A program made the translations under genes and the position numbers. From NCBI GenBank assembly GCA_036676415.1, contig JAKFCX010000058.1, positions 42,946 through 106,945 of the forward strand: a stretch of DNA of 64,000 bases, read 5' to 3'. Below are positions 1-9,148 of this stretch, piece by piece. This stretch comes from JAEZDC01 sp036676415 (lineage in GTDB: Bacteria; Bacteroidota; Bacteroidia; Chitinophagales; Chitinophagaceae). The number at the start of each line of letters is the position of its first letter. Positions within the stretch are counted from its first letter, which is position 1. The notes under the pieces are model-generated. The model saw nothing but the letters and a program-made list of their open reading frames with translations. It did not search any database and was not told where the DNA came from.

Positions 1-2
1 AT

Positions 3-599
3 TTGCATATAGCCAGGATCAACCAGCATTTTATGTTGGGCACTTTTAAGGAAGGCTTAGCACTTGTTCCATATATACAAGAGAAGCTAAAAGAATACGA
101 GGTGTTTTTAGACAGGCATCGAATCCTGATTTTCTACTATAAGATCGCTTCGTTGTATTTTGGATATGGAGATTATGCAACATCAATTGATTACCTGAAC
201 AAGATCATCAACTGGAAGGTTGACCTGAGAAATGATCTGCAGAGCTATGCAAGATTATTACATCTATTTGCACACTATGAATTAGGAAATCATGCCATAC
301 TTGAATATCTAATAGGCACTGTAACCAGGTTTTTCAGCAAGATGGAAACGCTTACTCCGGTTGAGGAAGAGATATTCCGATTTCTGAAGAATTCAGTGAA
401 TATTCCAGACAGAAAAATACAATTGGAATACGAACAACTGCTTTATAGAATAAAACAATATGAAAAAAATCGATTTGCCACCAGGTCGTTTGCTTACTTA
501 GATATTATTTCCTGGCTCGAAAGCAAAGTAACAAAGCGTTCAATGAGTGAAGTGATCTTAAGCAAAGCCTCACAACATAAACGAAGGTTATATCGCTAA
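3..599 (+). CDS. C-terminal part of a helical, TPR-like hypothetical protein (5' truncated by the window)
   Basis: The frame is open from the first bases, so the true start lies outside the window and about 198 C-terminal residues are visible. They form amphipathic helices rich in Tyr, Leu and Ile, with a segment (FGYGDYATSIDYLNKII) typical of TPR-like repeats. There are no catalytic motifs, signal peptide or membrane span in the visible part. It converges on argH with 26 bp between the stops. I do not recognise the family; a tetratricopeptide scaffold is an inference from the helix pattern. Confidence 0.7.
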   Translation: MHIARINQHFMLGTFKEGLALVPYIQEKLKEYEVFLDRHRILIFYYKIASLYFGYGDYATSIDYLNKIINWKVDLRNDLQSYARLLHLFAHYELGNHAILEYLIGTVTRFFSKMETLTPVEEEIFRFLKNSVNIPDRKIQLEYEQLLYRIKQYEKNRFATRSFAYLDIISWLESKVTKRSMSEVILSKASQHKRRLYR

Positions 600-625
600 A
601 CAGCAAAAGTATTAGCCGTTTAATC

Positions 626-1927
626 CTAACGAAATTTCTGAATCACCTTTTGCATAGCTGCAGCTATAGCATTGTTTTGTAAATCACCTATGCTTCCTTT
701 ATGAGTGTGATTCAGCTGCTGAGTAGTATCGTATAAAAATTGACCTGTTGCAATATCGTTACCAATCTTCTGGTAGGCTTCCCTGAAACTCATACCTTCA
801 TGAACAAGTTTATTAACTGCTTCTACACTGAACAGGTACTTATATTTTTCATCTGCTAAAATATCTTCTTTCACTTCAATATTCGATAGCATCAACACGG
901 TCATCTCTATACAGGACTTCAATGTTTCCAGGGCAGGAAATAATGTTTCTTTAGTTAACTGTAAGTCACGATGATATCCTGAAGGTAAATTAGTGAGTAA
1001 CATCGACAGTTCATTGGGCAAGCTTTGGAGACGATTACATTTTGCCCGTATCAATTCAAACACATCAGGATTTTTCTTATGGGGCATAATACTGCTTCCG
1101 GTAGTAAGATAATCAGGAAAGGAAATGAAAGCAAAATTCTGACTAAGATAAAGGCAACAATCCATCGATAATTTACCAAGTGTGGCTGCGATGCAACTTA
1201 CCGCCATCGATACAGTTTTTTCTGTCTTGCCTCTTGTCATTTGTGCATATACAGCATTATGATTCAGATCAGCAAAGCCAAGCAATTCAGTTGTACGTGT
1301 GCGGTTTAAAGGGAATGATGAACCGTAACCTGCACCACTGCCTAAGGGGTTTTTATTGGTAACTACAAAAGCTGCTGCAAGCATTTCCAGATCATCGACA
1401 AGGCTTTCAGCATAAGCACCAAACCAAAGACCAAATGATGAGGGCATAGCTACCTGCAAATGTGTGTAGCCTGGAAGCAATACATTTCTATATTGTTCAC
1501 TCAACTGTTGCAACTGATCAAAAAGTCTCTTTACATCGTCTTTTAAAGTCAATATCTCTTCACGTAAATATAGCTTGATGTCAACCGCTACCTGGTCGTT
1601 ACGACTTCTGCCACTATGAATTTTCTTACCGATCTCTCCGAGTTTACGGGTAAGCAATAGCTCTACCTGTGAATGCACATCCTCTACTCCATCTTCAATA
1701 ATAAATTCGCCACGTTCTATTAATTCAGCAATCTGCCTTAATTCTTCAATCGCTTTCGTAGCTTCTTCAGCAGCCATTAAACCCACTTCACCTAACATCT
1801 GCACATGTGCCATAGAGCCTTGTACATCATATTTCGCCAGCAGCAGATCAAACTCCTTATCTCTTCCTACGGTGAAGCTTTCAACGAGTTCAGAAACATT
1901 TGTTCCTTGTTTTTGCCACAACTTCAT
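626..1927 (-). CDS. argH: Argininosuccinate lyase
   Basis: This enzyme splits argininosuccinate into arginine and fumarate, the last step of arginine synthesis, in the cytoplasm. The 433-residue protein carries the fumarase/aspartase superfamily signature GSSIMPHKKNPD at residues 277-288, the HSGRSRNDQV segment at 104-113 and THLQVAMP at 155-162. Length is slightly below the usual ~455. It is the promoter-distal gene of the minus-strand arg operon. Its ATG overlaps the stop of the upstream argE-like gene by one base (TAATG), which points to translational coupling. Confidence 0.96.
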   Translation of the reverse strand: MKLWQKQGTNVSELVESFTVGRDKEFDLLLAKYDVQGSMAHVQMLGEVGLMAAEEATKAIEELRQIAELIERGEFIIEDGVEDVHSQVELLLTRKLGEIGKKIHSGRSRNDQVAVDIKLYLREEILTLKDDVKRLFDQLQQLSEQYRNVLLPGYTHLQVAMPSSFGLWFGAYAESLVDDLEMLAAAFVVTNKNPLGSGAGYGSSFPLNRTRTTELLGFADLNHNAVYAQMTRGKTEKTVSMAVSCIAATLGKLSMDCCLYLSQNFAFISFPDYLTTGSSIMPHKKNPDVFELIRAKCNRLQSLPNELSMLLTNLPSGYHRDLQLTKETLFPALETLKSCIEMTVLMLSNIEVKEDILADEKYKYLFSVEAVNKLVHEGMSFREAYQKIGNDIATGQFLYDTTQQLNHTHKGSIGDLQNNAIAAAMQKVIQKFR

Positions 1928-3000
1928 TATACTATAGTATTAAGAATTTTAATGTAATCTGAGATGCCTTGATACATTTCCTCTATATAAATATATTCAT
2001 CTGCTGTATGACTACGAGCTGAATCTCCAGGCCCCATTTTTAAAGCAGGAAAAGGCATCAGTGCTTTGTCGGAAGTTGTTGGTGAACCATAATGCTTTTT
2101 GCCAAGAGAGGCACCGGCAACAACCAATGGATGATCTAATGAAATAGAAGATGAACGTAACCTCATACTCCTTGCTGTGACTTTAGATGAAACAGTAGAT
2201 GCAATTTTTTCGAGCAGTTCTTCCAGTGTATAATGTTCATTGACTCTTACATCAACTACAAACCTGCATTCAGCAGGAACAATATTATGTGCTTTATTGT
2301 CGGTTTCAATAACTGTTACAGATAACTTTACATTACCGAGCAATTCACTCGTCTTTTCGAAATGAAGTTGCTGAAGTAAGGCAACATCATTAATTGCTTT
2401 ATAAACAGCATTTTCACCTTCCTCTCTTGCAGCGTGACCAGCTTTGCCTGATGCAATGCAATCAAGCACCATCAATCCCCTTTCTGCAACAGCCATTTGC
2501 ATTTGTGTTGGTTCACCAACAATTGCACAGTTGATAGTTGGCAACTCAGGCAACAACACTTCTATCCCATTAACACCGGAAATCTCCTCTTCTGCAGTTG
2601 CAGCTATTACCAGATTATATTTCAGATCCTCACAATGATAGAAATATAAGAAAGTGGCAATCAGAGATACCAATGAAGCACCAGCATCGTTACTGCCAAG
2701 GCCATACAATTTTCCCTGTTGTCGTAATGGTTTAAATGGATCAATCGTATAACTGCTGTTAGGCTTCACCGTATCGTGATGTGAATTGAGCAGAATGGTA
2801 GGCTTTGAAACATCAAAGTGTTTATTAGCTGCCCAAACATTATTCAGGAATCGATTGACAGAAACATTATTACTTAACAGGAATTTTTCAATCAAATCAG
2901 CAGTGCCTTGCTCTTCTTTGCTGAATGAAGGAATGGCGATCAATTGAGATAGCAGCTCTATTGATCTTTGCTGAAGTTGGTATGTTTTATCATTCATCAT
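1927..3000 (-). CDS. M20-family deacylase of the arginine pathway (ArgE-like, N-acyl-citrulline/ornithine deacylase)
   Basis: A zinc-dependent M20 amidohydrolase of 357 residues. Metal and catalytic residues are visible: H74/H75-D76 (NSHHDTV), D105 (GSNDAGAS), the acidic run E137-E139 (AEEEISG), E163 (VGEPT) and a late SARSHTADEY histidine. It sits between argB and argH and overlaps argB by 4 bp (ATGA). Because the operon uses a transcarbamylase for N-acylornithine, the likely substrate is N-acetyl- or N-succinyl-citrulline rather than N-acetylornithine. That is inferred from context, and I do not assign argE firmly. The second Met is an equally possible start. Confidence 0.9.
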   Translation of the reverse strand: MMNDKTYQLQQRSIELLSQLIAIPSFSKEEQGTADLIEKFLLSNNVSVNRFLNNVWAANKHFDVSKPTILLNSHHDTVKPNSSYTIDPFKPLRQQGKLYGLGSNDAGASLVSLIATFLYFYHCEDLKYNLVIAATAEEEISGVNGIEVLLPELPTINCAIVGEPTQMQMAVAERGLMVLDCIASGKAGHAAREEGENAVYKAINDVALLQQLHFEKTSELLGNVKLSVTVIETDNKAHNIVPAECRFVVDVRVNEHYTLEELLEKIASTVSSKVTARSMRLRSSSISLDHPLVVAGASLGKKHYGSPTTSDKALMPFPALKMGPGDSARSHTADEYIYIEEMYQGISDYIKILNTIV

Positions 3001-3776
3001 TGAATTGTAGTGCCGGCATCATGATTTATTAATTGATGTAACTTTTCTGCTTTACCGATGATAACACTTTTTACATTGTCCTCGATCGCATTGAAAGCAT
3101 TATCCAGCTTTGGGATCATTCCTGCTGCAATCACACCTTCCGATTTCAATGATTGATAAAGACTTTCGTTGATATGAGATATGACAGAACTGTTATCTTC
3201 CACATCTCTCATCACACCTTCCTTCTCGAAGCAGTAAACCAAATCAACATCATACAAATTACTCATGGTTTTTGCAATTTCAGCTGCAACTGTATCAGCG
3301 TTTGTATTGAGGAGCTGACCTTTTCCATCGTGAGTAACCGGAGCAATAACAGGTGTAAGATTTTGTTGCAGCAGTGAATGAATAAAAGATCCGTTCACTT
3401 CGTCTACATCACCAACAAAGCCATAATCAAGACTGTGATGTTCTCTTTTATGCGCTTTTATAATACTTCCATCAACACCAGAAAGACCAATAGCATTACA
3501 TTTATTTGATTGCAGTATAGCAACAATATTTTTGTTGATATAACCTGCATACACCATTGTAACGATCTTCAATGTTTCTGCATCAGTAATACGTCTTCCA
3601 TCTACCAATTGCTGCGGAATATTCAATTGCTCCGCTAAACGGGTAGCCATTTTTCCACCACCATGAACCAGAATTTTTTTTACATTCACTTCTGCAAATG
3701 ATTGAAGAAAAGCTGATAGCTTTTGCTCATCATCAATGATGTTACCACCGATCTTTATAATAACTAATCTATCCAT
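2997..3776 (-). CDS. argB: Acetylglutamate (N-acylglutamate) kinase
   Basis: Phosphorylates the gamma-carboxyl of N-acylglutamate, the second step of arginine synthesis. The 259-residue protein is a compact amino-acid kinase: KIGGN near residue 8, the phosphate-gripping GGGKMA near residue 39, an NADTVAAEIA segment and a C-terminal GMIPKLDNAFNAI. The kinase lacks the N-terminal helix extension typical of arginine-inhibited hexameric forms, so feedback inhibition by this route may be weak (inference). Its start overlaps the end of argF' by 8 bp. Confidence 0.95.
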   Translation of the reverse strand: MDRLVIIKIGGNIIDDEQKLSAFLQSFAEVNVKKILVHGGGKMATRLAEQLNIPQQLVDGRRITDAETLKIVTMVYAGYINKNIVAILQSNKCNAIGLSGVDGSIIKAHKREHHSLDYGFVGDVDEVNGSFIHSLLQQNLTPVIAPVTHDGKGQLLNTNADTVAAEIAKTMSNLYDVDLVYCFEKEGVMRDVEDNSSVISHINESLYQSLKSEGVIAAGMIPKLDNAFNAIEDNVKSVIIGKAEKLHQLINHDAGTTIQ

Positions 3777-4719
3777 TTAGAATTTCACTTAGCACAGCCT
3801 GTGCTGCCCACACTCGGTTTGATGCTTGTTGTGTAACAATGCTGTTTGGTCCATCCAATATTTCATCACTCAATTCAACATTCCTTCTTACCGGAAGACA
3901 ATGCATCACCTTGGCATCATTGGTCAAGCTGAGTTTTTTGTTCGATAACATCCATGATGTATCATTGGAAATTATTTTACCGTAATGGTTATAAGAACTC
4001 CAGTTCTTTACATATACGTAATCGGCATCTTTCAAAGCCTCATCCTGGTCGTTTGTAATAGTTGCACCTTTTGTATACTGCTCATCTAAATCATAGCCTT
4101 CCGGATGAGTTATGATAAGGTCTGCATGATTCCAGGCATTCATCCACTGCGAAAAACTATTGGCTACACATTGTGGCAAAGCCTTAACATGTGGTGCCCA
4201 GGTTAGTACTACTTTGGGCTTTCGGTTTTCCCTGAATGTTTCTGTAATGGTGATAATATCAGTAAAACTTTGCAAAGGATGCAGTGTAGCACTTTCAAGG
4301 CTGATCACAGGTACACCTGCATACTTAATGAACTGTTGCATCACGAATTCACTATAATCCTCTTCCCTGTTCTTTAAAGATGGAAATGTTCTTACCGCCA
4401 ATAGATCAAAATAATTACCCAGAATAGGTGCCGCATCTTTTACATGCTCTGCAGTTGTGCCATTCATAATCGCACCATCTTCAAACTCCATGGCCCAGCC
4501 TTCCGCACCAACATTGAAAATAATGGCATTCATACCAAGATTCTCTGCTGCTATTTGTGTGCTCAGCCTTGTTCTCATACTGGGGTTCAGAAATAAACAA
4601 CCGATACGTTTACCTGCACCAAGCTGAACATCAGCCAATGGAGATGATTTATATGCCAATGCTTTTTGCACCAGCACATCAATGTTATTGACATCATTAA
4701 CTGATATGAACTGCTTCAA
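3769..4719 (-). CDS. argF': N-acetyl/N-succinyl-ornithine carbamoyltransferase (ArgF'-type)
   Basis: Transfers a carbamoyl group to an N-acylated ornithine, giving N-acylcitrulline. The carbamoyl-phosphate loop reads SMRTRLSTQ, with HPLQSFTD and HCLPVRRNVELSDEI further on, all in the Bacteroidota acylornithine branch. I place the start at a TTG (4719), which opens LKQFISVNDV, matches the family N-terminus and gives 316 residues. The ATG at 4770 would add 17 unrelated residues and overlap argD by 74 bp. With this numbering residue 90 is Ala in the GTTAEH loop, the position I recall as Pro in the Bacteroides succinylornithine enzyme and Glu (92) in the Xanthomonas acetylornithine enzyme. Confidence 0.93.
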   Translation of the reverse strand: MKQFISVNDVNNIDVLVQKALAYKSSPLADVQLGAGKRIGCLFLNPSMRTRLSTQIAAENLGMNAIIFNVGAEGWAMEFEDGAIMNGTTAEHVKDAAPILGNYFDLLAVRTFPSLKNREEDYSEFVMQQFIKYAGVPVISLESATLHPLQSFTDIITITETFRENRKPKVVLTWAPHVKALPQCVANSFSQWMNAWNHADLIITHPEGYDLDEQYTKGATITNDQDEALKDADYVYVKNWSSYNHYGKIISNDTSWMLSNKKLSLTNDAKVMHCLPVRRNVELSDEILDGPNSIVTQQASNRVWAAQAVLSEILNG

Positions 4720-5857
4720 TTTTCTGAATAAGTGTTTTAAGTGAATGTAAGAATGTATCTGCCTGTTCAATAGTAAGCGATAATGCAGGGAGTAATCTTA
4801 CTACGTTCGGTTTAGCTTCACCGGTAAATATTTTTGATTCATCGAGGAGCGATTTTCTCAGGTGTTTTAATTCTTCAGGTAAATCAAAACCGATCATTAA
4901 TCCTTTGCCTCTAACATTAGCGATATCCGGCAGATTACTCAACTGATCCATTAAATGCTGGCCAACCTCTGAAGCATTTTTCATCAACTGTTCCTGATCG
5001 ATCACTTCTAATACAGCCAATGCAGCGGCACAAGCAAGGTGATTACCACCGAAAGTTGTTCCTAACATTGAATGCTTAGGCTGAATATGTGGAGCAATCA
5101 ACAAACCACCAATCGGAAAACCATTGCCCATTCCTTTTGCCATTGTATATATGTCAGCATTAATACCAGCATGATCAGCTGCAAAGAATTTACCTGTTCT
5201 TCCATAACCACTCTGCACTTCATCAGCGATGAAAACACAATTATATCGATCGCAAAGTGTTCTGATAAGTTGCAGGAAGGAATCTGTTGCTTCGATTATT
5301 CCACCGACACCCTGTATAGGTTCAATTATTACTGCGGCAATGTGGTGGCCAAACTGGTAAAAATAATTATTCAATGCTTCTTCATCATTGAAAGGAAGAA
5401 ATGTAACATTATCCGTTTCATTTACCGGAGCAACAATAGCTGCATTATCTGTTGCTGCAACAGCAAGTGAGGTTCTGCCATGGAAAGATTTGGAAAAAGA
5501 AACAATCTTTTTTCTTCCTGTATGAAATGAAGCCAGTTTCAAAGCATTCTCATTTGCTTCAGCGCCACTATTGACAAGAAAGAGTTGATAATCATTCTTT
5601 CCACTAACTGCACCCAGCTTATCAGCCAATTCTTGCTGAATTGGAATCTTAACAGAGTTAGAATAAAAAGCAATATTATTCAACTGTTCCTGTATCCGGT
5701 TTACCCAATGAGGATGTGTATGACCAATACTGATCACTGCATGACCCCCATACATGTCGAGATACTTTTCATCTTTATCGTCCCAAACATGAGAGCCTTC
5801 TGCTTTTACGATATTGATATCGTTTACGGGGTAAACATCAAACATTTTCATTACCAT
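4697..5857 (-). CDS. argD: Acetylornithine (N-acylornithine) aminotransferase
   Basis: A PLP-dependent class III aminotransferase that converts N-acylglutamate semialdehyde to N-acylornithine. In the 386-residue protein the Schiff-base lysine is K241 in TMAKGMGNGFPIGG, the cofactor Asp is in ADEVQSG (D212), and the phosphate-binding NSGAEANENALKLA segment lies at 96-109. Met3 or Met5 are also plausible starts. It lies between argC (44 bp gap) and argF' (the stop lies inside argF'). Confidence 0.95.
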   Translation of the reverse strand: MVMKMFDVYPVNDINIVKAEGSHVWDDKDEKYLDMYGGHAVISIGHTHPHWVNRIQEQLNNIAFYSNSVKIPIQQELADKLGAVSGKNDYQLFLVNSGAEANENALKLASFHTGRKKIVSFSKSFHGRTSLAVAATDNAAIVAPVNETDNVTFLPFNDEEALNNYFYQFGHHIAAVIIEPIQGVGGIIEATDSFLQLIRTLCDRYNCVFIADEVQSGYGRTGKFFAADHAGINADIYTMAKGMGNGFPIGGLLIAPHIQPKHSMLGTTFGGNHLACAAALAVLEVIDQEQLMKNASEVGQHLMDQLSNLPDIANVRGKGLMIGFDLPEELKHLRKSLLDESKIFTGEAKPNVVRLLPALSLTIEQADTFLHSLKTLIQKIEAVHIS

Positions 5858-5901
5858 CTATATTTATCTCTACAAGTGAAACAGCATAGCTCATTTCACA
5901 A

Positions 5902-6885
5902 CTAAAATGCATTTGCTTTAAGATTAAGCCCAGCCTTTTCATCAATACCTAACATCAGGTTCATGTTCTGCACTGCTTGTCCGGAAGCACCTTTCAACAG
6001 GTTATCAATTGCAGAATGAACAATAAGTTTAGTACCCACTTTCTCCAGTTGAATCACACATTTATTTGTATTAACAACCTGCTTAAGATGAATTGCAGTT
6101 TTACTGACAACAGTGAAAGCTGCATCCCGATAGAAATCATCATACATTTTCACCAGGTCATTAATGTCTTCGTTACAGTGAATAACTGAACTGATAAAAA
6201 TGCCCCTTGTAAAATCTCCACGCCAGGGAACAAAATTTATTTCCACCTGATTGGCTCCAAGTGATTGTATTGATTGATTGATCTCTGCAAGGTGCTGGTG
6301 CGATAAAGTTTTATATGCCTGGATATTATTTGCACGCCAGCTGAAATGAGATGTTGATGAAAAACTCTGTCCGGCACCGGTAGAACCTGTAATGCCTGTA
6401 GTATGCACTTCAGATACAAGTCCTGCTTTTGCAAGTGGAAGCAATCCTAATTGGATCGCAGTTGCAAAACATCCTGGGTTTGCTACGTTATTTGCGGTTT
6501 TAATAGCTGCTCTGTTTAATTCAGGTAGGCCATAAATAAAAGACCTGTTGCTTTGAATTTTATCAGCATCGAGACGAAAATCCTGCGAGAGATCTATGAT
6601 CTTTACATTATCATCAACAATGTTTGATTGGAGAAATTTATTTGATTCACCATGACCCATACACAAGAACAGCACGTCAATATCATTGCTTAACTGGTCT
6701 GTAAAAAGAATATCCGTTTCACCAACCAGGTCCTGGTGAATTGAATGTAAAGATTGGCCTGCATTACTCCTGCTATGAACAAAAGAGATAGATGTATACG
6801 GGTGATGAATAAGCAAACGAACCAATTCGCCACCCGTATAACCTGCTCCACCAATAATGCCAACCTTAACTTTCTGCATCTGCAC
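5902..6885 (-). CDS. argC: N-acetyl-gamma-glutamyl-phosphate reductase
   Basis: An NADPH-dependent reductase giving N-acylglutamate semialdehyde. The 327-residue protein starts with a Rossmann motif (GIIGGAGYTGGELVRLL, residues 9-25) and has the active-site cysteine C139 in NPGCFATA. The length fits the family. Its start overlaps the argG 3' end by 20 bp; Met3 (6879) is an alternative start with a smaller overlap. Confidence 0.95.
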   Translation of the reverse strand: MQMQKVKVGIIGGAGYTGGELVRLLIHHPYTSISFVHSRSNAGQSLHSIHQDLVGETDILFTDQLSNDIDVLFLCMGHGESNKFLQSNIVDDNVKIIDLSQDFRLDADKIQSNRSFIYGLPELNRAAIKTANNVANPGCFATAIQLGLLPLAKAGLVSEVHTTGITGSTGAGQSFSSTSHFSWRANNIQAYKTLSHQHLAEINQSIQSLGANQVEINFVPWRGDFTRGIFISSVIHCNEDINDLVKMYDDFYRDAAFTVVSKTAIHLKQVVNTNKCVIQLEKVGTKLIVHSAIDNLLKGASGQAVQNMNLMLGIDEKAGLNLKANAF

Positions 6886-8065
6886 TTGCTTTTACCTGGT
6901 GATAGATCGAAGTTTGATTACCGAAAATTTTACTAAAGCCTTTTACATCTTCACCACTCCAGCTATTATTCATTTCGCCGTAGCTGCCGAACTTGCTGCT
7001 CATTAGATCGTATTTTGATTCGATACCAGTTACATGAAAACGATAAGGCATTAATTGTAAAAATACATCTCCTGTAACCTGTTGCTGTGTGCTGGTAAAG
7101 AATGTTTCAATATCACGCATCACAGGATCTAAAACCTGGCCTTCATGTAACCAGTTACCATAGAACTGGGCCAACTGGTCTTTCCAGTTCAGTTGCCATT
7201 TGGTGAGCACATTTTTTTCTAAAGCATGATGTGCTTTGATAATAATAATCGGTGCAGCGGCTTCAAACCCAACCCTTCCTTTAATACCAATGATCGTATC
7301 GCCAACATGTATATCACGACCAATGCCATAAGGTGCAGCAAGATTGTGTAAATATTTAATTGCTTCAACTGGATGTTGAAATGAATGATCGTTGACTGAT
7401 GTCAGCTCACCTTTAATAAAGCCAAGTTTTATTTCTTCTGAACCGGTTTTTGTGACTTGTGTAGGCCATGCATTTTCAGGTAACATTCCTTTTGAGGTGA
7501 GTGTTTCTCTTCCCCCAATACTTGTACCCCAAAGACCTTTGTTGATGGAGTATGCTGCTTTATCAAAATTCATCTCAACACCTTTAGCTTTCAGGTATTC
7601 GATCTCAGCTTCGCGGCTCAATTTTAAATCCCGAATTGGAGTAATGATCTGGATGCCGGGGATCATCACATGAAAGATCATATCAAAACGAACCTGGTCG
7701 TTCCCAGCACCAGTGCTGCCATGTGCAACAGCATCTGCCTTTAAACTCTTTGCATGTTCAGCAATATGTAATGCCTGGATCAATCTTTCTGCACTTACAC
7801 TTAAAGGGTAAGTATTATTCTTCAACACATTACCATAGATCAGGTATTTAATGATCCTGTCGTAATAATTGTTCACTGCATCTACAGTAGTATGTGTTTT
7901 AACACCCAGTTTATAAGCATGTAATTCTATCGACTGCAGTTCTTCCGCACTAAAACCACCTGTGTTTACAACAATGCTATGCACCTCGTATCCTTTTTCA
8001 TCGCTGAGGTATTTTGCACAATAGGTAGTATCTAATCCACCGCTAAATCCTAGAACAATTTTCAT
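6866..8065 (-). CDS. argG: Argininosuccinate synthase
   Basis: ATP-dependent condensation of citrulline and aspartate. The 399-residue protein has the PP-loop FSGGLDTTYC at residues 7-16 (the family usually has DTS; here DTT), AHGSTGAGNDQVRF, and a GLWGTSIGGRE segment in the C-terminal half. It follows the GNAT gene with an 11-bp gap and overlaps argC by 20 bp, so it is the second gene of the operon. Confidence 0.95.
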   Translation of the reverse strand: MKIVLGFSGGLDTTYCAKYLSDEKGYEVHSIVVNTGGFSAEELQSIELHAYKLGVKTHTTVDAVNNYYDRIIKYLIYGNVLKNNTYPLSVSAERLIQALHIAEHAKSLKADAVAHGSTGAGNDQVRFDMIFHVMIPGIQIITPIRDLKLSREAEIEYLKAKGVEMNFDKAAYSINKGLWGTSIGGRETLTSKGMLPENAWPTQVTKTGSEEIKLGFIKGELTSVNDHSFQHPVEAIKYLHNLAAPYGIGRDIHVGDTIIGIKGRVGFEAAAPIIIIKAHHALEKNVLTKWQLNWKDQLAQFYGNWLHEGQVLDPVMRDIETFFTSTQQQVTGDVFLQLMPYRFHVTGIESKYDLMSSKFGSYGEMNNSWSGEDVKGFSKIFGNQTSIYHQVKASADAES

Positions 8066-8076
8066 TTAGTTCCTGG

Positions 8077-8778
8077 TTAAAAGTTGAACAAATTGAATAT
8101 CGAAATTTTATTTCTCCTGTTTGCTTTGGTTTCTCTTTTGAGTAAACGGTTGAGAAATTTGCTTTGTTTCCATTGTAACAATCGTTCGTAAACCTTTTTC
8201 TTTTGATCAAAATGCTCTTTGGTTTCTGCTGGTTCGTAGTGATCTTTAGGGTCGAAAAGCATTGCTGTGCAAAGGCAATTCTTTCGCTCTTTACTCATTA
8301 GTATATCATGATTGATACAGCTTCTGCATCCTGCCCAGAAATCTTCATCCTGGGTTAGTTCGGAATATGTAACAGGTTCGTAACCGAGATCGCTGTTAAT
8401 CTTCATTACTGCAAGGCCGGTGGTGAGTCCGAAAATCTTTGCATCAGGATACTTGTCACGGCTCAGTTGAAATATCTTCTCCTTGATGGCTTTTGCAATA
8501 CCACTCTTTCTGAAGGAAGGAGAAACAATAAGACCAGAGTTCGCTACATACTCACCATGGCTCCAGGTTTCGATATAACAGAAACCCACCCATGCACCTT
8601 CTGCGGTAACAGCGATCACTGCTTTACCTTCCTCAATCTTATGAGAGATATAATCAGGACTGCGTTTGGCAATACCGGTACCTCTTGCTTTTGCGGAAGC
8701 TTCCATTTCATCTGTGATGATCTGGGAGTATATTTTATCAGCAGGTGTTGCCACCCTGATGGTAATTTGATTATCCAA
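8077..8778 (-). CDS. GNAT-family N-acyltransferase, probable first enzyme of arginine synthesis (N-acylglutamate synthase-like)
   Basis: A 233-residue GNAT protein whose acyl-CoA-binding region reads SPSFRKSGIAKAI. After the fold comes a cysteine cluster (CRSCINHD...NCLC) and a basic tail. It is the promoter-proximal gene of an operon otherwise lacking an argA or argJ, so acylation of glutamate is the expected role. I recall that a Bacteroides homologue in the same place has been linked genetically to N-succinylglutamate formation. Whether the donor here is acetyl- or succinyl-CoA cannot be read from the sequence. Confidence 0.82.
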   Translation of the reverse strand: MDNQITIRVATPADKIYSQIITDEMEASAKARGTGIAKRSPDYISHKIEEGKAVIAVTAEGAWVGFCYIETWSHGEYVANSGLIVSPSFRKSGIAKAIKEKIFQLSRDKYPDAKIFGLTTGLAVMKINSDLGYEPVTYSELTQDEDFWAGCRSCINHDILMSKERKNCLCTAMLFDPKDHYEPAETKEHFDQKKKVYERLLQWKQSKFLNRLLKRETKANRRNKISIFNLFNF

Positions 8779-8838
8779 CTTGTAAAGAAGAATTAGTGGC
8801 GGAGAACCAATCCGATGGTTTTTTGCGAAGCTTTTTCA

Positions 8839-8874
8839 CTGATAGGGACCGTGGTCAAGGGTTCGTCCTATCAG
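8839..8874 (-). promoter_or_regulatory. Hairpin in the arg operon leader
   Basis: The 8-bp inverted repeat CTGATAGG / CCTATCAG (8839-8846 and 8867-8874) encloses a 20-nt loop about 60 bp upstream of the first arg gene. A smaller AACCA/TGGTT hairpin (8805-8820) lies nearer the start. Together they could form a structured leader on the minus-strand transcript. No T-tract follows, so it is not an intrinsic terminator. Function unknown. Confidence 0.35.
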
Positions 8875-9148
8875 CACCCACGTCGATGTAGATAACGAAA
8901 CAGGTCAAAACAAACTGCATATACTTCCGACACCATTGGAATGTGGAAGGCATATTGTTTAGTATGGGTGTTTGACTGACTCATTAGCTGACAAAAATAA
9001 CCTCTTACAGGATATAATGCCTGAAAAATTTTGGTAAAAAACATAGAAGTATCTGAACGACCGTTTTGCGGGTGATTCATCCCAAAAACAACCTGTTCCA
9101 TCACAACCACACAGGAACATACATATCTGCACTTTACTATTGCATATT
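8875..9148. other. Intergenic region between divergent arg operon and histidine kinase
   Basis: With the leader hairpins this makes about 370 bp without a convincing gene. On the minus strand TATTTTTG (8999-8992) matches the TAnnTTTG -7 box and could drive the arg operon with a ~215-nt leader, but I find no TTTG at the proper distance upstream. Short open frames here read like random translation. Both divergent promoters must lie here or just inside the genes. Confidence 0.5.

Noticed and set aside
5072..5470. 132-residue open frame antisense to argD
   Set aside because: Antisense shadow of argD with no plausible start or domain; Cys- and Ser-rich as expected from reverse reading.
8871..9110. 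79-residue open frame on the minus strand upstream of the arg operon
   Set aside because: Composition is like random translation, no family features, and it covers the likely promoter and leader region.
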